From the NCBI GenBank assembly GCA_011390165.1, contig JAABSV010000015.1:1-64000 (forward strand): a stretch of 64,000 bases of DNA, given 5' to 3'. The notes under the pieces were generated by a model. It worked only from the letters and a program-made list of their open reading frames with translations, did no database searches and was not told the DNA's origin. Made by a program: the position numbers and the translations under genes. Within the stretch, counting starts at the first letter, position 1, and the number at the start of each line of letters is the position of its first letter. The stretch is from Desulfobulbaceae bacterium (lineage in GTDB: Bacteria > Desulfobacterota > Desulfobulbia > Desulfobulbales > Desulfocapsaceae). This document shows positions 10,438 through 18,761 of this stretch, in pieces.

Positions 10438-11391
10438 ATGAAAAGAACTGGATTTGTTTACGATGATTGCTACCTGCGCCATGATACCGGCGGATACCAT
10501 CCGGAATGCCCGGAACGGCTGTCGGCCACCATCAAATGGCTGGAAAGTTCCGGCCTGCTGCCGCAACTCGCCCGACTGCCGGCTGTTCGCGCCGACCAGC
10601 GCTGGATCGAAGCGGTGCACAACATCCACTACATTATCCGTTTCGAGGAGGCCTGCAATTTCGGTCTGAGTGAGTTCGAGCACCCCGACAACGCCATCTG
10701 CCGGGAGACCTATGAGGTGGCCTATTACGCCGTCGGCGGGGTTCTCCAGGCCCTCACTGCAGTTATGGCCGGCGAGGTGGACAACGCCTTCTGCGCCGTC
10801 CGTCCCCCCGGCCACCATGCCGAGGTGGACAAACCGATGGGCTTCTGCTACTTCAACAATGTCGCCATCGGTGCCCGCTACCTCCAGCAGAAACACGGGG
10901 TGGGCAGGGTGGCGATCATCGATTTCGACGTCCACCACGGCAACGGCACCCAGCATATCTTTGACCAGGATCCCACTGTCTTCTACTATTCGATCCACGA
11001 GCACCCCTCTTTTGCCTACCCCGGCACCGGCCGGGAGTTCGAGAAGGGGAGCGGGCCAGGGCAGGGGTATACGGTCAACTCTCCGGTGCTCCCCGGCCGC
11101 GGGGATGAGGATTACCGGCGGTTGATGACCCAGGATATGGTCCCGGCGGTGAAGCGTTTCGATCCGGAATTCATCATCGTTTCAGCCGGTTTCGATGCCC
11201 ATGTCAGCGACATGATGTCCGGGGTCAACCTCTCCACCGACGGCTACGATTTTATCACGGAAATGCTGGTCAATCTAGCCGAGCGTTGCTGCGGCGGGCG
11301 GATGGTCTCGGTGCTGGAGGGGGGGTACAACCTCGACGTCCTGCCGTTACTGATCGAGAATCATCTTAAAATCATGGCTGGATTGCGCTGA
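10438..11391 (+). CDS. Class II histone deacetylase-like / AcuC-type protein deacetylase
   Basis: A 317-residue zinc deacetylase of the HDAC/AcuC/acetylpolyamine amidohydrolase superfamily. Visible are the start-domain HPECPERL motif at 21-28, the active-site His pair 126-127 (PPGHHAE), the metal site DFDVHHGNGTQ with Asp164 and His166, and SAGFDAH for the third ligand. The C-terminal SVLEGGYNL motif is present. It is followed 77 nt downstream by a CBS-ACT protein resembling AcuB. In Bacillus AcuC deacetylates acetyl-CoA synthetase, so a role in acyl-CoA synthetase control is plausible. Polyamine or other acyl-lysine substrates cannot be excluded. Confidence 0.85.
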   Translation: MKRTGFVYDDCYLRHDTGGYHPECPERLSATIKWLESSGLLPQLARLPAVRADQRWIEAVHNIHYIIRFEEACNFGLSEFEHPDNAICRETYEVAYYAVGGVLQALTAVMAGEVDNAFCAVRPPGHHAEVDKPMGFCYFNNVAIGARYLQQKHGVGRVAIIDFDVHHGNGTQHIFDQDPTVFYYSIHEHPSFAYPGTGREFEKGSGPGQGYTVNSPVLPGRGDEDYRRLMTQDMVPAVKRFDPEFIIVSAGFDAHVSDMMSGVNLSTDGYDFITEMLVNLAERCCGGRMVSVLEGGYNLDVLPLLIENHLKIMAGLR

Positions 11392-11468
11392 ACGGCAGTC
11401 CCGCTCCCCCCATATAGAGTATGCCCGGCAAGTGATTCCGGGCGAGAACGTGCGTACCAGGAGGCACC

Positions 11469-12143
11469 ATGTTTATCAGCGACAGAATGTGCAGAGAGTT
11501 GATTACCGCCGGCCCCGACCTTACCATCGGCGAGGCCAGGGCACTGATGACCGAGAAGGGCATCCGCCACCTGCCGGTGGTCGACGGCGACGGCAAGCTG
11601 CTGGGGATCGTCAGCGATCGTGATCTCCGCGATGCGATGCCCTCGACCCTGCTGAAAAAGGCCGACTACGAACAGACCCTGGCCCGGATCAGCGGCCATC
11701 CGATCAGCGAGATCATGACCGGCAATCCGCAGACCATCTACCCCTACTACACCATCCAGGACTGTCTGCTCATTATCCAGAAAAAGAAGGTGGGGGCCTT
11801 GCCGGTGGTGGACGACAACGGCCGTCTGCAGGGGATTCTCTCCACCCGTGATCTGCTTAAGGCCTTTGTCAACGTGATGAACATCGACGAACCGGGGACG
11901 CTGCTCTGCATCGTGGTGGAAGAGCAGCGCGGGCAGCTGAAGAAGATCGTTGATATCATCACCGAAGAGCGGATATCCCTGGGCAGCGTCCTGGTTTCAC
12001 GGCACTGGGATACCGAAAAGAGGGCAATCTTTCCCTACCTGCTCACCAACAACGTCATCAATGTGAAGAAGAGGTTGCTGGAGGTGGGTTTCAAGCTGAT
12101 CGACCCGATGCAGTGGCACCTCGAGCAGCTGCCGAAGAGGTGA
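11469..12143 (+). CDS. AcuB-like protein: two CBS domains plus ACT-like C-terminus
   Basis: A 224-residue protein. CBS1 (about 5-60, ending GIVSDRDLRDAM) and CBS2 (about 80-138, ending GILSTRDLLKAF) form an adenine-nucleotide-sensing Bateman module. It is followed by an ACT-like domain (about 145-215, GTLLCIVVEEQRGQLKKIVDII). This CBS-CBS-ACT order is that of AcuB. CCAGGAGG lies just before the ATG. Its pairing with the HDAC-like gene resembles Bacillus acuB-acuC; no AcuA acetyltransferase is adjacent. It probably senses AMP/ATP and modulates the deacetylase or another partner. Confidence 0.85.
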   Translation: MFISDRMCRELITAGPDLTIGEARALMTEKGIRHLPVVDGDGKLLGIVSDRDLRDAMPSTLLKKADYEQTLARISGHPISEIMTGNPQTIYPYYTIQDCLLIIQKKKVGALPVVDDNGRLQGILSTRDLLKAFVNVMNIDEPGTLLCIVVEEQRGQLKKIVDIITEERISLGSVLVSRHWDTEKRAIFPYLLTNNVINVKKRLLEVGFKLIDPMQWHLEQLPKR

Positions 12144-12144
12144 T

Positions 12145-12218
12145 GGCGGGCACGGTGTAGCCCAAGGGCGAAAGCGGCCGCATCCGCTGATTCAGGGGTG
12201 CGCTGTGTCGTGCCCGCC
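12145..12218. other. Long-range inverted repeat between convergent genes
   Basis: GGCGGGCACG (12145-12154) and CGTGCCCGCC (12209-12218) are perfect complements enclosing a 54-nt GC-rich loop. The structure lies directly after the AcuB-like stop and before the rnd stop. No T-run follows on either strand. It could be a factor-dependent transcription end or an RNA structure. Confidence 0.35.
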
Positions 12219-12244
12219 TTGGGGGGTGGCGCCATTACCGGCGA

Positions 12245-13378
12245 TTACCGGCGGTTACGCCGGAAATAGTCCTCCAAAAAGGCCTTCCGCCACCCCTCGG
12301 TCTGGCGGAGCGGGGTGAGGGGGGCAGGGTCGCTGCCGTGCAGGGTTCTGATCAGCTGTTCCAGTTCGGCGGTGTTGCCAAGAAGGGTCGGGGCGATACC
12401 GAGCATCTCCCCCTTCAGTTCTATCAGTTTGCGCAGGTTGACAAGGGCTCCCTTTTCGCTCTTGCTCAGACGGGTCGGCCCCGGGGGGGTGGGCTGGCGG
12501 TCGGCCGGCTGCTCGAGGCTGGTGGCGACGATGGCCAGCACCGTTTTGCCGTAGCGGTCCACCGCCCGGGCGGAGAGGTGGCACTTTTCGGTCAGGGCGG
12601 CCGGGTCGGCCGGCCGTAGTCGAGCAATATCGAGGAGTGCGCCGTCCTTGATGATGTGGCCGCGGGGGCGGTCCAGCTTGCGGGCCATCTTCTCCCGCCA
12701 GGAGGCGAGGTTGCGCAGGATCGCCAGACCTGGGCGGTCAAGGGAGACGAAACCGCGGATGCGCAGATAGCGGCGGTCGTCGGCCGGTCCGGCGTAGCTG
12801 GCCGGATTGTTGAGCAGATTGAGCTCCTCCTGCAGCCAGGCCCGGATCTTCGGGCCGATGATCCGGGAGAGGAGCAGCACCCGTACCGCCCCGAGATAGC
12901 GGACATCATCGGCGGCGTAGCGGAGCTGGTCGGCACTCAGCGGCCGGCGCAGCCAGTCGGTGCGGGTCTCCTCCTTGCTCAGATCGATATCGAGCAGCTC
13001 CTTGACCAGGGTACTTAAAGAGAGGGTGGCTGAGAGGCTGGCAAAGCCCGCCGCCAGGCGGGTATCGAAGATGTTCTGCGGCGCCGTCCCGGTGGCCTGG
13101 TAGAGGATGGCCAGATCCTGGGGGGCATCGTGGAAGATTTTGACCACCCGCCGATCGGCGAGCAGCCCGCCAAGGGGGCTGAGATCCTCCAGGGCCAGGG
13201 GGTCGATGAGGGCGATCTGTTCGTCGGAGAGGGCGATCTGGATCAGGCCGAGACGGGGGGTGTAGGTTCTCTCCCAGAAAAATTCGGTGTCGACGGCGAT
13301 AGCCTCGCACTCCCGGGCCTGTGCCACCAGTTCCGCCAGATCTTCCGGCTGTTGAATAAGTTCCTTGCTCACGTCCAT
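12245..13378 (-). CDS. rnd: Ribonuclease D (3'-5' exoribonuclease)
   Basis: A 377-residue DEDDy exonuclease for tRNA 3'-end processing. Exo I has Asp30 and Glu32 (AIAVDTEFFWERTY), Exo II lies in IFHDAPQDLAIL and Exo III is YAADDVRYL, with the Tyr that defines the DEDDy class. HRDC-like helical domains make up the C-terminal half (about 205-377). Length agrees with the family. The gene is single, convergent with the AcuB-like gene, and its upstream spacer carries a MITE-like element. Confidence 0.95.
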   Translation of the reverse strand: MDVSKELIQQPEDLAELVAQARECEAIAVDTEFFWERTYTPRLGLIQIALSDEQIALIDPLALEDLSPLGGLLADRRVVKIFHDAPQDLAILYQATGTAPQNIFDTRLAAGFASLSATLSLSTLVKELLDIDLSKEETRTDWLRRPLSADQLRYAADDVRYLGAVRVLLLSRIIGPKIRAWLQEELNLLNNPASYAGPADDRRYLRIRGFVSLDRPGLAILRNLASWREKMARKLDRPRGHIIKDGALLDIARLRPADPAALTEKCHLSARAVDRYGKTVLAIVATSLEQPADRQPTPPGPTRLSKSEKGALVNLRKLIELKGEMLGIAPTLLGNTAELEQLIRTLHGSDPAPLTPLRQTEGWRKAFLEDYFRRNRR

Positions 13379-13757
13379 ACCTGTGGTATCCTTTGGCGGG
13401 AAACGACCCGTTTCGTGATCAGTATTCGGTTTCAGGCCGCCTTGAAAAATTCGTATTTCCGTTCAAAATCAAGGCGAAGTAAAACAATTTGCCGCAGGCA
13501 TAGAGTTAATATTCCGAGGACAAATTGTTTTCGCTCAACGCAGAGAGACTGGGCGGAAATGCCATTTTTCAAGGTGGCCTACAGATTCCCTGCCCGGTGC
13601 AGAGTTGCTCTTTGCCCTTCCCCGGGGCCGGTGGCAGGGGATGGCGGCACTGATTAGCTAAAAAGACACAACGGTGACAAAAAAGACAAGAAATATTCTT
13701 CTATTAAACGCTGTTTTGCGGTATTTTCCGTTCTCTTCTGTCGGTTGAGGGAACACT
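13379..13757. other. Intergenic region between rnd and yejB with a MITE-like insert
   Basis: This 379-bp spacer between divergent genes has no supported gene. The hairpin element at 13434-13580 occupies the middle. An AT-richer stretch (about 13670-13740), with GAGGGA before the yejB ATG, is the likely promoter side for the transporter genes. Confidence 0.6.
13434..13580. mobile_element. MITE-like hairpin element, family 1, copy 1
   Basis: A 147-bp non-coding element with imperfect terminal inverted repeats of about 27 bp: AGGCCGCCTTGAAAAAT at the left against ATTTTTCAAGGTGGCCT at the right. Inner perfect arms AAAACAATTTG and CAAATTGTTTT let the whole unit fold as one hairpin. A second copy with high identity lies at 59570-59715. 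No transposase is present, so it would depend on one elsewhere in the genome. Confidence 0.75.
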
Positions 13758-14813
13758 ATGGCCTTTTATATTCTCAAACGCTGCCTGCTGATGATCCCCA
13801 CCCTCTTCGGGGTGATGGTGATCACCTTCGTCATCACCCAGTTTGTCCCCGGCGGCCCGGTGGAGAAGATGATCGCCGAGATCGAGGGGGTGGCGGCGGG
13901 TGGCGAGGTGGGCGGCGGCGCGGCCGGCGGTCTCTATCGTGGTGACTCCGGCCTCGACAGCGACAAGATCGAGCAGTTGAGGCGTCTCTATGGCTTTGAC
14001 CGCCCTCCTCTCGAGCGTTTTCTGACCATGATGGGCAACTACCTGGTCTTTGATTTCGGCAGTTCCTACTACCACCACCGAAGCGTGGTCGAACTGGTGG
14101 TGTCGCGGCTGCCGGTCTCCATGTCGCTCGGTCTGTGGAGTTTCTTCATCGTCTACGGAGTCTGCATCCCCCTGGGGATCAAGAAGGCGGTCCGTGACGG
14201 CAGTCGCTTTGACCTGATCAGTTCGGCGGTGATCCTCATCGGCTACGCCATCCCCGGCTTTGTCCTCGGGGTGGTGCTGATCGTCCTCTTCGGAGGGGGG
14301 AGTTTCTGGGCGATCTTCCCGCTGCGCGGCCTCGTTTCCGACAACTGGGCGGAACTGAGCCCGGCCATGCAGGTGCTCGATTACCTCTGGCACATGGTCC
14401 TCCCCATCACCGCCAGTGCCGTCGGCAGCCTGGCGGTGATGACCATGCTGACCAAAAACTCCTTCCTCGAGGAGATCCGCAAACAGTACGTGCTCACCGC
14501 CCGGGCCAAGGGGCTTTCCGAAAACCAGGTCCTCTACAAACACGTTTTCCGCAACGGCATCATCCCGATCATCACCGGTTTTCCAGGCTACTTCATCGCC
14601 TCGTTCTTCACCGGCAGCCTGCTCATCGAGACCATCTTCTCCCTGGACGGGATGGGGCTGCTAGCCTACCAGTCGGTGCTCAACCGCGACTATCCGGTAG
14701 TCCTTGGTACCCTCTACTTCTTCACCATTATCGGCCTGGTCTCACGACTCCTCTCCGACCTGAGCTACGTGGTGGTCGACCCTCGAATCAGCTTTGCCGC
14801 CATCGATGACTGA
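13758..14813 (+). CDS. yejB: Oligopeptide/microcin C-type ABC transporter permease YejB
   Basis: A 351-residue inner-membrane permease of the DppB/YejB family. The N-terminal signature MAFYILKRCLLMIPTLFGVM and the QFVPGGPVEKM segment typical of YejB are present. The binding-protein-dependent EAA loop is at about 240-260 (YVLTARAKGLSENQVLYKH). GAGGGA lies before the ATG. It overlaps the next permease by 8 nt. No substrate-binding protein or ATPase gene accompanies the pair, so those parts must be encoded elsewhere. Confidence 0.92.
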   Translation: MAFYILKRCLLMIPTLFGVMVITFVITQFVPGGPVEKMIAEIEGVAAGGEVGGGAAGGLYRGDSGLDSDKIEQLRRLYGFDRPPLERFLTMMGNYLVFDFGSSYYHHRSVVELVVSRLPVSMSLGLWSFFIVYGVCIPLGIKKAVRDGSRFDLISSAVILIGYAIPGFVLGVVLIVLFGGGSFWAIFPLRGLVSDNWAELSPAMQVLDYLWHMVLPITASAVGSLAVMTMLTKNSFLEEIRKQYVLTARAKGLSENQVLYKHVFRNGIIPIITGFPGYFIASFFTGSLLIETIFSLDGMGLLAYQSVLNRDYPVVLGTLYFFTIIGLVSRLLSDLSYVVVDPRISFAAIDD

Positions 14814-15861
14814 ATCGCACCCGGGCAAGGATAACCGCAAGGCGGTGGCCGGGCGGCGGTCGAACCGCTGGCAGCGATTCAAGCGCAGCCGGCGAGGCTA
14901 CTGGAGCCTTCTCCTCTTCACTCTGCTCTTTGTCACCAGCCTGCTGGCAGAAGTGGTCAGTAACGACCGGCCGCTTCTTGTCCGCTATGCCGGCGGCATC
15001 TATTTTCCGGTCCTCTTCGACTATCCCGAGACCACCTTCGGCGGCGATTTCGCCACCACCACCGACTACCGCGACCCCTTCATTCTCGAGCAGCTCAACC
15101 AGCCCGGCAACAGCGTGCTTTTCCCCCTGAACGGCCACAGCTATAACAGCATCAACCTGGAGATCAGTGGCCCGGTCCCCTCGCCGCCTACCCGCGACAA
15201 TCTGCTCGGCACCGATGACCGTGGCCGGGATGTCTTCGCCCGTCTCCTCTACGGCTTCCGTCTGAGCGTCCTCTTCGGCCTGGCTCTGACCGCCACCGGC
15301 ACCCTGGTGGGGATCGTCGCCGGCGCCGTGCAGGGTTATTTCGGCGGCCGCACCGATCTCTTTTTTCAGCGTTTCATCGAGGTCTGGGGGGCAATGCCGG
15401 AGCTCTATCTGCTGATCATCTTCGCCTCGATCTTTCAGCCCAGTATCCTCCTCCTCCTCTGCCTCCTCTCCCTGTTCAGCTGGATGGGGCTCTCCGACTA
15501 CGTCCGGGCCGAGTTTCTCCGCGGTCGCAACCTCGAGTACGTCAGCGCCGCCCGGGCCCTCGGAGTGGGCAACCTGCGGATCATGTGGCGCCATCTTCTC
15601 CCCAATGGCATGACCCCGGTCATCACCTTTCTGCCTTTTCGCGTTTCCGCCTCGATTCTCGCCCTGACCAGCCTCGACTTTCTCGGCCTCGGGGTTCCCC
15701 CCTCCACGCCCAGCCTGGGCGAGTTGCTCGCCCAGGGCAAGGCCAATATCGAGGCCTGGTGGCTCTCCCTCTCCGCCTTCCTGGTCCTGGTAGTGATGCT
15801 CGTTCTTCTCATTTTCATCGGTGAGGCGCTGCGCGAAACCTTTGACCCGCGGAAGAGTTGA
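14806..15861 (+). CDS. yejE: Oligopeptide/microcin C-type ABC transporter permease YejE
   Basis: A 351-residue permease of the DppC/YejE family. After a basic cytoplasmic N-terminus (RFKRSRRGYWSLLLF) comes a large periplasmic loop (about 50-120) that mentions RYAGG and the NLLGTDDRGRDVFARLLYG motif. The EAA loop lies near 245-265 (EYVSAARALGVGNLRIMWRHLLP). The ATG at 14806 overlaps the yejB stop; an in-frame TTG 12 nt earlier is less likely. With YejB it would form the membrane channel of a peptide importer. Confidence 0.92.
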   Translation: MTESHPGKDNRKAVAGRRSNRWQRFKRSRRGYWSLLLFTLLFVTSLLAEVVSNDRPLLVRYAGGIYFPVLFDYPETTFGGDFATTTDYRDPFILEQLNQPGNSVLFPLNGHSYNSINLEISGPVPSPPTRDNLLGTDDRGRDVFARLLYGFRLSVLFGLALTATGTLVGIVAGAVQGYFGGRTDLFFQRFIEVWGAMPELYLLIIFASIFQPSILLLLCLLSLFSWMGLSDYVRAEFLRGRNLEYVSAARALGVGNLRIMWRHLLPNGMTPVITFLPFRVSASILALTSLDFLGLGVPPSTPSLGELLAQGKANIEAWWLSLSAFLVLVVMLVLLIFIGEALRETFDPRKS

Positions 15862-15984
15862 CCCCGGCTGATCGGTGGTTGCTGTTGACTTCCCGCCCTG
15901 CTGACTATAGAGTAGTGCCTGTTGTCGGCCCGGGAACGTACCGGGCCTCCTTCTGCTGGCTCGTATGAACCGGGAACTCCCCTG

Positions 15985-16776
15985 ATGAAGAGCAACCACC
16001 TCGCCCGTCTCGGCAATAGCGGCCTCTATGTGCTGGCCGATCTTGGCCGGATGGCCATCTTTCTCCTTTTGGCGGTACGCGGACTGTTCCGTCGGCCGTT
16101 TCGTTTCCACGAGCTGCTCCGCCAGATCCAGTTCATCGGGGTGGGCTCGCTGGCGGTAATTTTCTTTACCGCTGCCTCCACTGGCATGGTTCTCGGTCTG
16201 CAGGGCTATTACTCGCTGAATAAATTCGGCGCGGAGGGGATGCTCGGTTCCGCCGTCGCCCTCACCCTGATCATGGAGCTCGGTCCGGTACTCACCGCCC
16301 TGATGGTTGCCGGCCGGGCCGGCTCGGCGATCTGTGCTGAGATCGGCATCATGCGGATATCCGAACAGATCGACGCCCTCGAATGCATGGCTATTGACCC
16401 CTTCCGCTACTTCATCTCCCCTAAAATGCTGGCCACCCTGATCTCGGTCCCCCTGCTCACCGCCATCTTTGACCTGGTGGGGATAGCCGGCGGCTATGTT
16501 GCCGGGGTGAGTCTGATGGGGGTGAGTCCGGGCAGCTATCTGGAAGGAATGCAGAGTAGCGTCACCAACCATGATATCCGCCTCGGGGTGATCAAGTCTT
16601 TCGTCTTCGCCCTGCTGGTGGTGTGGATCTCTGCCGGCCGTGGCTACTTCGTCCGCGAGATACGTGGGGCTGGTTTCGGTGCCGAGAGTGTCAGCCGGGT
16701 GACCACCCAGGCGGTGGTGCTCTCCTCCATATCGGTGCTGATCTTTGATTATCTGCTCACCGCGGTGCTCCTCTGA
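15985..16776 (+). CDS. mlaE: MlaE-family phospholipid ABC transporter permease
   Basis: A 263-residue membrane permease of the MlaE/Ttg2B family, part of the complex that moves phospholipids between inner and outer membrane. Conserved stretches are ELGPVLTALMVAGRAGSAICAEIG and EQIDALECMAIDPFRYFISPK. The start at 15985 gives MKSNHLARLG and normal family length; upstream codons are atypical. It ends in a one-base stop/start overlap with the ATPase gene, opening the mlaE-F-D-C operon. Confidence 0.93.
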   Translation: MKSNHLARLGNSGLYVLADLGRMAIFLLLAVRGLFRRPFRFHELLRQIQFIGVGSLAVIFFTAASTGMVLGLQGYYSLNKFGAEGMLGSAVALTLIMELGPVLTALMVAGRAGSAICAEIGIMRISEQIDALECMAIDPFRYFISPKMLATLISVPLLTAIFDLVGIAGGYVAGVSLMGVSPGSYLEGMQSSVTNHDIRLGVIKSFVFALLVVWISAGRGYFVREIRGAGFGAESVSRVTTQAVVLSSISVLIFDYLLTAVLL

Positions 16777-17558
16777 TGACCCCGGCAATTGCCTTTGATC
16801 AGGTGGTGAAGAGCTTTACCCGTGCCGACGGCACGGTTCAAGCGGTTCTGGACAAGGTCAGTTTTTCCATCCCCACCGGCAAGACCACGGTGATTGCCGG
16901 CGGCAGTGGCCAGGGGAAGAGCGTCACCCTGAAGATTATCCTCGGACTGATGCCCCTTGACAGCGGTCGGGTCTTTGTCCAGGGACGGGATGTCACCGGG
17001 GTGCGGGGGGGAGAACTGGAGAAGCTGCGCAGCCATTTCGGGGTGCTCTTCCAGGGATCGGCCCTCTTTGACTCGCTCACCGTTTTTGAAAATGTCGCCC
17101 TCCCCCTGCGCGAACGGACCAGCATGAGCGAAGAGGAGATCCACAGCGCCGTGGCGGCAACATTGGCCCAGTTGGAACTGACCGGCCACGATGAGAAATA
17201 TCCGGCCCAGTTGAGCGGCGGCATGCAGAAGCGGGTGGGGTTGGCCCGGGCCCTGCAGTTGCGTCCGGATATTCTCCTCTTCGATGAACCGACCACCGGC
17301 CTCGATCCGGTGATGACCCGGGAGATCTACCATCTCTTCGCCCGCATGCAGGCCGACTTCGGCTTCACCTCGGTGATCGTCAGCCACGACATCCCGAAGA
17401 TTTTCAACCTTGCCGATCAGGTGATCATCCTCAACCGGGGGGTAATGGAGGTCTTTGCCAGCCCGGAGGAGATCCAGTGGTCGGAGAAGCCGCATATCAG
17501 GGAGTTCGTCAAGACGACGATGGGTGATATCTATCAAAGCCATCTGGTGGAAAAATGA
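16776..17558 (+). CDS. mlaF: MlaF-family phospholipid ABC transporter ATPase
   Basis: A 260-residue ABC ATPase that powers the Mla lipid transporter on the cytoplasmic face. Walker A GGSGQGKSV is at 42-50, the Q-loop at LFQGSALFD, signature LSGGMQKRVGLARAL at 146-160, Walker B ILLFDEPTTGLDP at 166-178 and the H-loop at VSHD. The ATG overlaps the mlaE stop by one base, and its own stop overlaps mlaD by 4 nt, which indicates translational coupling. Confidence 0.95.
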   Translation: MTPAIAFDQVVKSFTRADGTVQAVLDKVSFSIPTGKTTVIAGGSGQGKSVTLKIILGLMPLDSGRVFVQGRDVTGVRGGELEKLRSHFGVLFQGSALFDSLTVFENVALPLRERTSMSEEEIHSAVAATLAQLELTGHDEKYPAQLSGGMQKRVGLARALQLRPDILLFDEPTTGLDPVMTREIYHLFARMQADFGFTSVIVSHDIPKIFNLADQVIILNRGVMEVFASPEEIQWSEKPHIREFVKTTMGDIYQSHLVEK

Positions 17559-18004
17559 GCAAAAAAGTAGTGGAAACAACAGTAGGCATCTTCATGCTGA
17601 TTGGTTTTGGGGCCCTGGTCTACCTGGCCCTGCAACTGGGCGAGGTCCCCTTTCTCACCAGTGGCAAGAGCTATATCCTCAACGCCGAGTTCGACAACGT
17701 TGCCGGGGTGAAGAAGGGGGCCTCGGTGCAGATCGCCGGGGTTGTCGTTGGCGAGGTGGCCGGAGTCTCCCTGGGCAAAAACGAGGCGGCGGTACTGGCG
17801 CTGCGGTTGAACAGGGATATCAGGGTACCCACCGACTCGATGGCCTCGGTGAAATCGCAGGGAATCATTGGCGACAAGTATATCCTCCTCAGCCTCGGTG
17901 GCGACGAGGAGATCTTCGCTCCCGACGATATGCTCCGGGAGACCGAATCGTCGGTGGATATCGAGTCCCTGATCAGCAAGTTCGCCTTCGGCAGTGCCGA
18001 GTAG
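17555..18004 (+). CDS. mlaD: MlaD-family MCE-domain lipid carrier
   Basis: A 149-residue protein with one N-terminal membrane helix (about 10-28) and an MCE domain (about 38-117) that contains FDNVAGVKKGASVQIAGVVVGEV and the hydrophobic-pore segment SQGIIGDKYILLSLG. In the Mla system MlaD forms a hexameric ring that hands lipid to the periplasmic carrier MlaC. The length is slightly under that of the E. coli protein. The start overlaps the mlaF stop (ATGA). Confidence 0.93.
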   Translation: MSKKVVETTVGIFMLIGFGALVYLALQLGEVPFLTSGKSYILNAEFDNVAGVKKGASVQIAGVVVGEVAGVSLGKNEAAVLALRLNRDIRVPTDSMASVKSQGIIGDKYILLSLGGDEEIFAPDDMLRETESSVDIESLISKFAFGSAE

Positions 18005-18086
18005 GGGCGGAACGTCCTCCCGGCCGGACCTCCCCTCCCTGTACCCGTCGGCTCACACAACAATTACAAACCACAGGCAGAACAAA

Positions 18087-18761
18087 ATGAAAACCTGTAT
18101 GCACTGGACAGCGAGTACCCGCAGGGTGCTTTTTTTCACCGTTCTTCTCGGCGCCCTCTGGCAGTTTCCGGCGATGGCTGCCGGAGACAATACCGTTCCC
18201 GCCAATACCGCTACCCCCTCCGCCGGCCCCTTGGCCGACCTTCGGCCCGTTCTCGAGGATCTCACCGCCGTCCTTGGTGACGAGAGTCTGAAAGGAGCTG
18301 CGCACCGCCAGCAACGTCGGGACAAGGTCATGTCGCTGATCTCCCGGAGTTTCGACTTCCGGGAGATGTCCCGCCGCGTCCTTGGCCGCACCTGGCGGGA
18401 GATCAGCCCCCAGGATCAGGACTACTTCACCACCCTGATGACCAAGTTGCTGGAAAACGTCTATATCGGTAAATTGGAGGGCTATTCCGGCCAGACCCTG
18501 GAGTACGTCGGAGAGGCGGTGAAAGAGGACCGGGCCCAGGTGTCGGTCCTCCTCGACAATAACGGGGTGAAGATCCCGGTGCATTACATCATGAGCCGGG
18601 GGGAGACCTCCTGGCTGGTCTACGACATCAATATCGAAGGGGTCAGCCTAATCCGCAACTACCAGGAACAGTTCCGTTCTATTCTCCGCACCGACGATTT
18701 TGCCGGGCTGGTCAAGGTGCTGGAGGAGAAGAACCGCTCCTTTACCCAGGAAGGGACATGA
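18087..18761 (+). CDS. mlaC: MlaC-family periplasmic phospholipid-binding protein
   Basis: A 224-residue secreted protein with an N-terminal signal peptide (basic start, hydrophobic core RVLFFTVLLGALW, cleavage near AMAAG at about 32). The Tol-tolerance Ttg2D/MlaC domain follows. It has the family pattern RSFDFREMSRRVLGRTWREI, the LLENVYIGKLEGY segment and the C-terminal WLVYDINIEGVSLIRNYQEQF. It ferries phospholipid across the periplasm. It lies 82 nt after mlaD, and its stop overlaps the next gene by 4 nt. Confidence 0.92.
   Translation: MKTCMHWTASTRRVLFFTVLLGALWQFPAMAAGDNTVPANTATPSAGPLADLRPVLEDLTAVLGDESLKGAAHRQQRRDKVMSLISRSFDFREMSRRVLGRTWREISPQDQDYFTTLMTKLLENVYIGKLEGYSGQTLEYVGEAVKEDRAQVSVLLDNNGVKIPVHYIMSRGETSWLVYDINIEGVSLIRNYQEQFRSILRTDDFAGLVKVLEEKNRSFTQEGT

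Noticed and set aside
14788-16788. 666-codon open frame on the minus strand opposite yejE and mlaE
   Set aside because: Both plus-strand genes are clear by motif. The antisense product is Glu/Gly/His-rich low complexity, a codon-bias shadow.
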